Shown here one piece after another: positions 12,201-24,200 of a stretch of DNA of 64,000 nt. Position 1 is the stretch's first letter. Every line of letters begins with the position of its first letter. Source of the DNA: Limnoperna fortunei (taxonomy: Eukaryota > Mollusca > Bivalvia > Mytilida > Modiolidae); assembly GCA_944474755.1 (NCBI GenBank), contig OX104114.1, positions 21,847,220-21,911,219 of the forward strand, given 5' to 3'. A program made the translations under genes and the position numbers. The notes below the pieces were generated by a model that saw nothing but the letters and a program-made list of their open reading frames with translations, did no database searches and was not told where the DNA came from.

Positions 12201-15200
12201 TTCATTTTATGTTTATTAATTTGTCAGTTTCAGTGGCAATTTAGCAATTTTGTAGAAATTGCCTCGTTGATTTCAGTTTCTGTAATGCCTGCTTCATGTT
12301 AAAATTGTAATCCACATTGAGAGTTATATTTTGCGTGTTAATTCTTGGGGGACTTGTTTACAGGTTATTTTAATCTAAATTAAAGGAATTTACGAGTATA
12401 GCAAAAAACGAGGTGCGTGAGAGTAACACATGAATATAAACAGATAAAATACCTCTTTTCCAGTATGGGTTGACCAGCAGATTTAGATTTGTTATTAATA
12501 TGATTGCCTTTAGTAACATCAAAATATGTAATTAATGTGTCTGTGACAGGTAGGTGATAAGGACAAATAGGAGTACCACGGTATCAGTATTTATGGTTTG
12601 TAAAATTTAACAGAAAGGCTTTAATTTCAGATTATCACTTAATACTATGACATTACACATTGAAAGTGCCAATGTGTACACACAGTTCGGTGTTGCCATA
12701 TCTGTTACCGGTGTAGCCCAGGTGAGCCAGTATTTCTACAAATTTTTCCACAGTTTTATATCTAACACACTCGAAATATGTGCGAGCTAGTATTTCTACA
12801 ATCTAATTATCTTTCTAAAGTTTTAGAACTAACACACATACATGTAATACATGTAGTCCTATCATGTAAGACCTTTCAAATCTTTTGTTTGCATTGTTTT
12901 TGAAGCCAACTCTACCAGTTTTTTTCTGTACTTAGATACATGTACATAAACATGACAAATTATATCTTGCATTGTAGGTCACATGTAAAAATTTTTGCTT
13001 ACTAATATTTTTTCTCTTCTAACTTTTACATGAAATTCCAACATTTCAGTGTGATGGCCATGACTATAAGTGTATAAGTGGTGTACAAATGTTGGAATTC
13101 TTTACTGTTTTCATGCACATACAAAATTTTAACCTGCTATAGATACACAAATGTACATGTAGGACTCAAACTTATGACATCTTTCTGTGCTGTTAGACAA
13201 TGCTTGTGTGAAAATATAACAATTTTGAACAAATCTTGCAATTTTTGTTGTTACATAGTTTAAGAATAGCTAATAACTTGAATCCCTTACAGTTAGAATT
13301 TCCTCATCCTGCTCCATTTATAAAACATACAAGTCATAAAGTGGCAGGGTATTAAATGTGGTATGTTGCTCCTGTTTGAATTTTGTTGTTGAGCATATAT
13401 GACAATGGAATTCTGCGACATCACATCTCCATGCTTATTAGAAACCTGTCATGTTCTCAAAGTGTATGTGTAAAACTTTTGTGCAGGTAAAGAAGATCAT
13501 ACATGTACATTTATATATTTCAAGATATTTTGAAAGATAAAACAAATGGTTAAAAGCAGCTTTTATAATAATTTTGATGTGTATTTTGCATGACTTCATT
13601 TGGCTATTTTTAAATAACTGCTTGAACTAAGAGGGCACTTAAACACAAATGATAGTGTAAAAAACTTCTACATAACTTTGAAAAAAAAGAAACAGAAGTA
13701 AATACACAGTGTGATTTTAATTTATGTAATTTTTGTTTGTTTTAATGTTGTTTTAACGCCACTTTCAGCAATTTTCAGCTATATCATGGTGTCCAGTTTT
13801 TTAGGCGAGGAAGCCGGAGTACCCAGAGAAAACCCCCAACCTTCGGTAGGAAAAAACTGGCAATCCTTGTCAATTAAAAAAAAGATTGAAGTCAAGTGCA
13901 CCCTAATTTATGTTATATGAGTCAATTTGTACTATAAATGATACATGATGCAACCATACATGTAGGTGATACATATGTTAAATGTAAAATACATGTAATT
14001 GTCATTCCTTTCTTTATTCTGTACATCAGTAAACTAGATGCTATGTGCAAGTGTTTATTTTTTAGCAGGCTTTTTATGTGTATTGTTGTATACAAGTACC
14101 TGTGTTTGTGTATGTGTTGTACATATATATGTATAGATTTCAGCATTTCTTGTGATGTATGTAAGACATACACCTGGTGTTATTGTTTCATTTGTTTTTT
14201 TAAATAATTACATCATAGATATTAATAAATTTCTCGTTTCTGTAAAAACAACTTGCAGTCCAGTTTCAAAGGTTTCGATATATATTGTAAATTTTGTATA
14301 CAGTATATCAAAGATGTCAGTATAAATATAATGTACACAATTTTCATGGTTTTTTTCTGCTGAAATAAATTAGACATGCAGAAAGCTCAATTTACAAGTT
14401 AAAAGATTCTTGAAATTTATTAAAATAAAGATATATTTGATTTTTAACAATGTAAATTAGTGTACATGTTATAATTAACATTCTTGTATAATTGTAGGTA
14501 AAGGTCCAAGGAGCCAATCAGGATATGTTGGCCTCTGCCTGCGAGCTGTTTTTAGGCAAGAATGAATCACAAATCAGGAATGTTGCCCAGGAAACACTGG
14601 AGGGACATCAAAGAGCCATAATGGGGAACATGACTGTTGAGGTATCATGTGATGTCAAGACATAAGTCACCATTTGTTATTTCTTTACTTTTCATTTTAC
14701 AATTTACTTTCTGCATAGGGAAGTAAAATTCCAAAGGAAGAATTCAGGATTTACAAGTTTTTGTATTTCTCTCTGTCATTTTTTCAGTTTTTTATAACTA
14801 TATAACATTATAAAGGTAACATGTCTGAATTTTCTAGCTTTTGCTATTTTGAGAAAACTTTAGTTTCCCAATAAAAATATGCAGCAAATGTAAATAAAAT
14901 TTAATGAAATAGAGCTTAGTATTTTCAAAGATGGGCACTTATAAACATTTAAACATTTAATTATTGTTTATGAAAATTATTTTCCCAGACAGTTGCTTAT
15001 AAATCTCATTGTTTGATCATGAAATAGGATATAGAATTATCATAACATATTGTTTTTTGTAGGAAATTTACAAAGACCGTAAGAAGTTTTCCAAGGCTGT
15101 ATTTGAAGTAGCTTCATCTGATCTTGTTAACATGGGGATATTTGTTGTCAGTTATACTATTACTGATATCAGGGATAGTGAGGTAGGGAGAATTTAAACA

Positions 15201-18200
15201 GTAGGTGATAATGTGTATTGAAAACTCTCATAGAAGAGGGAAAAGAAATGTTAAGGTCAAATAATTTAATTTTTATATAAGAGATGCTATTTTAGTATGG
15301 AGCAGGGACAGATCCTGCCTTTTGGAAAAGGGCAGTCCTGTGACATCTTTCAGCTTTAAACTTAAAGTGACTAAGGGATTTCAAGATAAAAATTTTGCAA
15401 AAAATCATAATGACATTAAAAAAAATTTCCTAATGATAGACCAGACACAATTAGAAAGGGAAATTAAATTTTGAATTTGAACAAAATAACTTTCAATTAG
15501 TTAGGTAAAGAGATTTTCATTTCTTAGACAAAATTACTCAGATATAAACTTTCATGAAATTAGAATTGTATGATTTGTACTTGTTGTTTTTCTGCAATAG
15601 ATACCACTCTTGTGTAAGGCAGTTAGTTGCCTACTGTTGATTGTGTGCCAGTCAGCACAAAAATATGTATCCAATAAAATAGCAATTATTTTGTGCATAG
15701 TTGTTTTATTGTATAACACAGCACATGCTATATTATTTATGTTAATTACTTGTAAATAAATTTGTCAAAATACAAAAAATAAATTTCGTCATCCCTCTAT
15801 GGAGAAAATATTTTTTGTAGTTAAACCTAAAAAAAAAATAATCTGTTTCGAAAAAATATTTAGTTAAATTCAACTGGAAATTCCACAGAGTTGTATTTGA
15901 ACTTTCAAGTGCTGTGTTTAACTTTTATTAAAAAATCTTACTGGAACATTCATTAAAATTTTCAGGGATATCTTCATGCATTGGGTATGAAACGTACTGC
16001 TGAAGTCAAGCGTGACGCTAGAATGGGTGAGGCTGAAGCCAAGCGTGATGCTGGAATTAAGGTGAAGTTAATATACATTTGATTTCAGGGATCACAAGGA
16101 ATGCATGTGACTCACTATGCTTGTGTTATATATGTAGTCCTCTCATACACTAACTTTTTCACTAGGGGTATTTGAAGTCACTTGGATTAGCTCGTACTGC
16201 CCAAGTGAAGAGAGATGCACGGATTGGTGAGGCAGAAGCAGGAAGAGATGCTGGTATCAAGGTGACATTTTGTGTGCTCTGCCAAATCAGTTAAACTGGA
16301 GAATTCTGTGAAACTAACTCACCGAAGCTGTTTATTTTTGGGGAAACATCAGGTTCACATTTTGTTTGGGTATTCAGAAGTAATTAATGCTTGTCTGCAG
16401 TAACTGTAATAGGATATAGTTATAGATTTAGAGATGATGAAATTTAATTATTATTTAATAAAATTGATTTTGAAGCAATATTAATTATCAGAATTAATTA
16501 TCTAATTACAGAAATTCAAAATTTTAATTAATATTCTTCCTTATTGTGTATTGCTAAAATAATTCATTGGTTAGGTATACTTCTCACTTAATTCTCCAGT
16601 AGTGCATGTGTATGCCTATTTGATCTGTAGTTGGGTGGTTAAATGTTGTCGCCTTTTTAGCTCACCTGACCCAAAGGGTCATGTGAGCTATTGTTATCAC
16701 TTTGCGTCCGTCGGCGTCGTCGGCGGCGTCTGTAAACTTTTTACATTTTAATCTTCTTCTCTGAAACCACTTGGCCAATTGAAACCAAACTTGGCCATAA
16801 TGTTCATTGGATGGACCTTAACAAAGTTTGTGTTTTTTATTTTGATTGGTAAACCAATATGGCCGCCACCTCAAGACTTAGTTTAACATAGGACCCTATG
16901 GGAAAAAAGTTAAAAAGGGCTTCTTCTCTGAAACTGTTTAACCAATCAAAACAAAACTTACTAGCAATTTTGTTTAGATGGTCCTCTATAAAGTTTGTGT
17001 TTTAGATGGGAATTGGAAATTCAAAATGGCCGCCACTGCAGGACTTAGTTTAACATAGAACCCTATGGGAAAAAGTTTTAAAAGGCTTCTTCTCTGAAAC
17101 CGGTTAATCAATGGAAACAAAAACTTACTAGCAATATTGTTTGGATGGTCCTCTATAAAGTTAGTGTTTTTTATGGCAATTGGAAATTCAAAATGGCTGC
17201 CACCGCAGGACTTAATTTAACATAGGACCCTATGGGAAAAAGTTTGAAAGGCTTCTTTTCTGAAACCGGCCAACCAATGGAAACAAAACTTACTAGCAAT
17301 ATTGTTTGGATGGTCCTCTATAAAGTTAATGTTTTTATCCCAATCTGATATTCAAAATGGCCGCCACCGCAGGACTTAGTTTAACATTGGACCCTATGGG
17401 AAAAATGTTAAAAAGGGCTTCTTCCCTGAAACCGGTTAACCAATCAAAACAAAACTTACTAGCAATATTGTTTGGATGGTCCTCTATAAAGTTTGTGTTT
17501 TTTATGGCAATTGGAAATTCAAAATGGCTGCCACCGCAGGACTTAATTTAACATAGGACCCTATGGGAAAAAGTTTGAAAGGCTTCTTTTCTGAAACTGG
17601 TCAACCAATGGAAACAAAACTTACTAGCAATATTGTTTGGATGGTCCTCTATAAAGTTAATGTTTTTTATCCCAATCTGATATTCAAAATGGCTGCCACG
17701 GCAGGACTTGGTTTAACATTGGACCCTATGGGAAAAAGGTTAAAAAGGGCTTCTTCTCTGAAACCGGTTAACCAATCAAAACAAAACTTACTAGCAATAT
17801 TGTTTGGATGGTCCTTTATAAATTTTATGATTTTTATGCCAACTGGAAATTCAAAATGGCCGCTACCACAGGACTTTGTTTAACATACGACCCTATGGGA
17901 AAAAGTTTTTAAAGGCTTCTTCTCCGAAACCGGTTAATCAATGGAAACAAAAACTTACTAGCAATATTGTTTGGATGGTCCTCTATAAAGTTTATGTTTT
18001 TTTATGGCAATTGGAAATTCAAAATGGCCACCTCCCCCGCAGGACAGTTTAACATAGGACCCTATGGGCAAATAAAAAAAATCTCTATACAACTGGTTAA
18101 CCAATGAAACAAAGCTTTCTAGTAATATTGTTTGGATGGTCCTATTTAAAGTTTATTGAAAATTACAGGACTTACTTTAACATCAGGGAAATGCCATCTT

Positions 18201-21200
18201 CATTGCCTATAAAATCAGGTGAGCGATACAGGCTCTTAAGAGCCTCTGGTTATTTCTGTGTCTTATTGCACCCAATCTATAGTTATGTTTATGTTTTGAG
18301 GAACTAATTGATCCATTCTGATGAGTCATAGATTGGCGGTGATCAGATCATCCTAATTGTCTGACCATGTCTTCTCTAAAATAAATCTCCTTACCAACTA
18401 GGAGACCAAATAAAGTATAATATTGTAGAAATAATGCATGCAAGTTTGCTAAAAAAATGTCTTAATTTTTAGCTGATTATAATTCTGTAATGGACAGTTT
18501 AACAGTCCATTCATTATGGTTTTGAGTTGAGCAGAACATTCATGACGAGAATAAACAACAAACCTATTTTGAAAGTTTGTTTGATGCAGATCAAGGAATT
18601 GAAGTCTTTAAGGTGTATAGAGTTTTGGTTCAACATAACGCATCACATGCCTGATTTCCATTCAGGTTAGCTATTTGTGTGGTCCCCTTCTAAACAAATA
18701 TATCACATGCCAGATTTCCATGCAGGTCAGCTATTTGTGTTGTCCCCTTCTAAACAAATATATCATATGCCAGATTTCCATGCAGGTCAGCTAATTGTGT
18801 GGTCCCCTTCTAAACAAATATATCACATGCCTGATTTCCATTCAGGTTAGCTATTTGTGTGGTCCCCTTCTAAACAAATATATCACATGCCAGATTTCCA
18901 TGCAGGTCAGCTATTTGTGTTGTCCCCTTCTAAACAAATATATCACATGCCTGATTTCCATTCAGGTTAGCTATTTGTGTGGTCCCCTTCTTAACAAATA
19001 TATCACATGCCAGATTTCCATTCCGGTCAGCTATTTGTGTTGTCCCCTTCTAAACAAATATATCACATGCCTGATTTCCATTCAGGTTAGCTATTTGTGT
19101 GGTCCCCTTCTTAACAAATATATCACATGCCAGATTTCCATTCCGGTCAGCTATTTGTGTTGTCCCCTTCTAAACAAATATATCACATGCCAGATTTCCA
19201 TGCAGGTCAGCTATTTGTGTTGTCCCCTTCTAAACAAATATATCATATGCCAGATTTCCATTCAGGTTAGCTATTTGTGTGGTCCCCTTCTAAACAAATA
19301 TATCACATGCCTGATTTCCATTCAGGTTAGCTAATTGTGTTGTCCCCTTCTAAACAAATATATCACATGCCTGATTTCCATTCAGGTTAGCTATTTGTGT
19401 GGTCCCCTTCTAAACAAATATATCACATGCCAGATTTCCATGCAGGTCAGCTATTTGTGTTGTCCCCTTCTAAACAAATATATCACATGCCTGATTTCCA
19501 TTCAGGTTAGCTATTTGTGTGGTCCCCTTCTTAACAAATATATCACATGCCAGATTTCCATGCAGGGCAGCTATTTGTGTTGTCCCCTTCTAAACAAATA
19601 TATCACATGCCTGATTTCCATTCAGGTTAGCTATTTCTGTGGTCCCCTTCTAAACAAATATATCACATGCCTGATTTCCATTCAGGTTAGCTATTTGTGT
19701 GGTCCCCTTCTAAACAAATATATCACATGCCAGATTTCCATGCAGGGCAGCTATTTGTGTTGTCCCCTTCTAAACAAATATATCATATGCCAGATTTCCA
19801 TTCAGGTCATCTATTTGTGTTGTCCCCTTCTAAACAAATATATCACATGCCAGATTTCCATGCAGGGCAGCTATTTGTGTTGTCCCCTTCTAAACAAATA
19901 TATCATATGCCAGATTTCCATTCAGGTTAGCTATTTGTGTGGTCCCCTTCTAAACAAATATATCATATGCCTGATTTCCATTCAGGTCAGCTATTTGTGT
20001 TGTCCCCTTCTAAACAAATATATCACATGCCAGATTTCCATTCAGGTCAGCTATATGTGTGGTCCTCTTCTAAACAAATATATCATATGCCAGATTTCCA
20101 TTCAGGTCAGCTATTTGTGTGGTCCCCTTTTAAACAAATATATCACATGCCAGATTTCCATGCAGGGCAGTTATGTGTGTGGTCATCTATAAATGCCAGA
20201 TATCCATGCAGGTCATGTGTGACTGGTCCCCTCTTAAATGAACACATCAAATGCCAGACTTTCCATATGCACATGTTGTGCAGTTCTAGCCCTGAGAAAG
20301 CTCTCAAGTATGTCTGTTTATAAATTCTGTCAACATGTGTTGTATTCAATCTGTATGAATGTTATGGGTGGATAGCCGATTGTGGTTATCATTTTTGTTT
20401 CACTCACACTTTACCTGGCTAAAAAATTGCATCCTTGGTATGTTGGTCAGCAGGTTTGCATTGCTATTTAGGAGGAGTTCACATAATCAAATGTTGACAG
20501 TGCATCACTGTTGTACTCGTGCTTTCTTGAAGAAATTCTTAGTGCTTTTATGTTTATAGTTTCAATGCTTATTTCTAGGATTAGTATATTTTTTTATAGT
20601 TGTACTGTAATAATAGGGATATCATAATATGTTTTTACGTGCAGTATTACATGTATGTATGGAATCATCATGGCAGGTTACCATAACAATAAGTTATTTT
20701 TTTAAATTTTATTTCAAGTGATTTTAAATTCTATGTAATGTGAAAATATAAATGTGAGAAAAAAAGTTTTGATTTTTTTAAACTATAGAAAATCATAACA
20801 TACATAGTATTATATAGAATAAAATCAACATCTGTGTTGTTCAAGCAAAATAAAAAAAAAACAAAATCACACAACAGTAAGATAATTATTACAGGTTTGA
20901 TTCCAATCATCCTGGACAATACACAGTAAAACAATAACAATAGTATTCTCCTGTGTATGTAAATAATGTCTATTATTTGATATTGATTTTTGTCTTTGGT
21001 ATTTATTCCTATAAATAATTTATGTATTTGCAGGCTGTAATGAATTAACAAATTAAGCTGTATACATTTTAGCATTAATGCAATGCAATATATAAAAATG
21101 ATCTTATAGAAGAATAGTTCCAATAGCTGTTACATAATAGTATTGATTTTTTTCATCCATGTCTAACACTTATTTCACAAAGTAAAAAGTTAGATCATGA

Positions 21201-24200
21201 TGTATATTGTCGATATGTGTTCAGGGTATTTACTTGTCTACTTGAAGATACTTGTTACAGAGTAGTTATACAAGTTTTGACTTAATGTAAATATTGTGAA
21301 CCGTTTACTTCATTTAAAAAAAGATACAACAATTATAAGCAAACAAAATTTACTTTCATGTGGCCTTTTGTCTACCATGTAAAAAATAGTATCTGTTTAC
21401 TAGTATCATTGTTCACAGACTTCCTATTGGCTTATATGACTCATATAGTTTACTTAAAATGTAAGGTTTTTTAAAATCAGGAAGCCATTGCAGAGGAGAA
21501 GAGAATGACATCTCGGTATGCTAATGATGTCGAGATTGCCAAGTCTCAGAGAGATTTTGAACTTAAGAAGGCCCAGTATGATATGGAAGTCCAGACCAAA
21601 GCTGCAAAATCAGAATTAGCCTATGACCTTCAGGTAAAATATCCATCTTAAGAGGATGTCTGATCTGTAGTGCTAGCTCAAGCAATACATTTGTATATAT
21701 TTTTAAACCAGTGTTTATTTATCAGTTACTTGTTTCAGCTTCAGCCAGTATGTCTTGCCCTCGTATATGTACTTCGTGACTTTTGTTCTGTTGTTTTATT
21801 ATTATTTGAATTGTGGGGTTTGTGCTTGGTTTACCTCATCTTAGATGTATATATAACATGTATAAAGCGATAAAGTGTAGCAATTTCTACTATGTAAATT
21901 GTCCACTAAATCCTGTCAAACACTTCAAAAACATGTTGGCATGAACAAGTTTGTGTGATGTCCCTGCACAATTTTAAAAATTGCATATCTTCATACATTA
22001 CATTTGTAGACAACAGACCATAAATCTTAAGACTATGGACCATAATACTTGTCGACTACAGACAATGCTTGTAGAATACAGATAATAAACTTCTAAACTA
22101 CAGACCATACACTTGTAGTCTGCAGACAATAAACTAGTAGACTACTGACCATATACCTGTAGACTGCTTGCCATTCACTTGTAGACTAAGGACCATAATA
22201 CGCTTGGACTAATTTTAGCCATAATACTTATATTGAGTTTAACCTTTATAATTTACCATTTGTAGGCAGCCAAGACCAAACAAGCCATCAAAGAAGAACA
22301 AATGCAGATCAAGGTCATTGAAAGGTCACAACAGATCCAGTTACAGGAACAGGAAATCACCAGACGAGAGCGTGAATTGGATGCACAAATACGTAAACCA
22401 GCAGAGGCTGAGAAATACAGGCTAGAAAAAATTGCTGAAGCCAACAGGTATCGTATAGTCAGCAGTGTTTTTCACAAAAAGTCGTAAGTGTAAAAAACAT
22501 TGTTAGTGCTGACATCGCAATGCATTCCCTTCTATCTTTCTATACTTTTGTAAAATCCACTGCATATCTGGTGTTGTTTGATTTATGTTTAGGCTCCCTA
22601 CCCAAGTAAAAACAAGATGGAAAAATATTTCCGAAAAATACAGTAGCATTAAAACCTCATGCAGAGACCATGACCATTTAGGCCAAAAAAAAGATATGTA
22701 TTTCTGGTTACATAGCATTATGAAATAGGTATGTAGGTTGACTTTTTTGTTTGTATGGGGGAATTGTTTTGGTTAAATCAGTAATTTAATTTTGACCTTT
22801 ATCTTTTATACCTTTGTAGGTGTAAAGCTTGTAAGTTTCAAGAATTTCCTATAAAACTTTTAAAAGTATGCAGTCATTTAATAAGCTATCAATTTTGTTA
22901 TAAGCGTTAATATGTTTACATTTCTTATATCTAAACGGCAACAGGCTTGATGCTTGCAGCATAGCCGCCATGTTGGGGCTGAAGTATAAAAATAGAACTA
23001 AAACCCAGAACAATACCGGGAGTTTTCTGGTTTGAAGTAACCTCCGTTAAAAACGCAAAAAAACCTTTACAGTCAGGATTTTACCTTCAATAAATTGGTA
23101 GGGTTGGGTAACTGGAACACACATATCTTTTTTTTGGCCTTGTATATATAATGGTCCTTGGATTAATTGACATCTGTAATATAATGGTTAACATCCCACA
23201 CAAAAAGGAATGCACCTGTAAGATGGGTTTAATTCTGCAGACCAGCTAGTCCTATTTGTATATTTCAGGTTCATTCGCAAGTCCAATAAAAACCAATTGT
23301 TGAATGCTTTGCAGTTTAAGAAAATAAACAAACATAAATGCAAATAAGTTATATACTGGTATTTTTTTTGCATGAGAATTATGTTTCGTTCTAGTAGCAC
23401 AGGTGTTTAAAGAAATAAGACTTTACACCTTAAATATTGATTTTATAGGAAGAGAATCATCCTTGAAGCTGAAGCTGAAGCAGAGTCAATCAAACTGAAG
23501 GGTGAGGCTGAAGCCTTTGCAATTGAAGCTAAAGCTAAAGCAGAGGCAGAACAGATGGCCAAGAAAGCAGATGCCTGGAAGGACTACCAGGATGCTGCTA
23601 TGGTTGACATGATTCTGGAGACATTACCAAAGGTAGACTTAAACCAAAGTAGTTCCTGTCACTGTTTGTATTGACTACTGTCATTGTTGCAGCTTTAAAT
23701 AATGAACTGTTTGTTATTGCAGGGCTCGACAATAACATTTGTCCGATTGCCTGGGACAAGTCGTCCGTTGGACAAGTAAAACTCAATACTCACTTGTCCG
23801 TCAAGACAATTAAAAAAAATTAGCCTATAATGAAGTATTATAAAGAATTGAAGTATCTTTTCTCGAAAATGTGAGTTTGGTCAATAATTTTTCTGAATTT
23901 ATTATCCATTACATTTTTTTCATTGCCGATAATATGCAAATTACTTAGCACTAGTTCGAAACTACGTATGAAAGTCAAAAGTTTCTGTGACAGTTCTTAC
24001 AAGTATTTAAACTGGTTTCAGATTGCAGCAGAGATTTCAGCCCCGTTGACAAATGCTAAGAAAATCACCATGGTTTCCAGTGGTAAAGGTTCCCTTGGAG
24101 CTGCCAAGATCACTGGAGAAGTTCTGGATATTATGGAGAAGATCCCGGTTGTTGTGGAGAACTTGACGGGTATCAACATCTCTAAGGTATGAAGGAGAAA

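Noticed and set aside
17357..17883. Frames of 64 and 106 codons containing [16 protein letters not shown]
   Set aside because: They are read through the 166-bp tandem units of a non-coding element.
18795..20323. Open frames of 179, 285 and 128 codons in the 60-bp minisatellite
   Set aside because: The 60-bp period keeps frames open; the array lies inside flotillin intron 6 and no domain or gene structure is present.
20731..21123. 130-codon minus-strand frame in intron 6
   Set aside because: Its composition is that of AT-rich noncoding DNA, with no recognisable motif.
22302..22487. 61-codon frame within exon 8 as a separate gene
   Set aside because: It is the flotillin coiled coil read in frame and then into intron 8.
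23923..24192. 89-codon frame beginning [14 protein letters not shown] upstream of flotillin exon 10
   Set aside because: It reads intron sequence into exon 10; the real exon begins after the acceptor at 24021.
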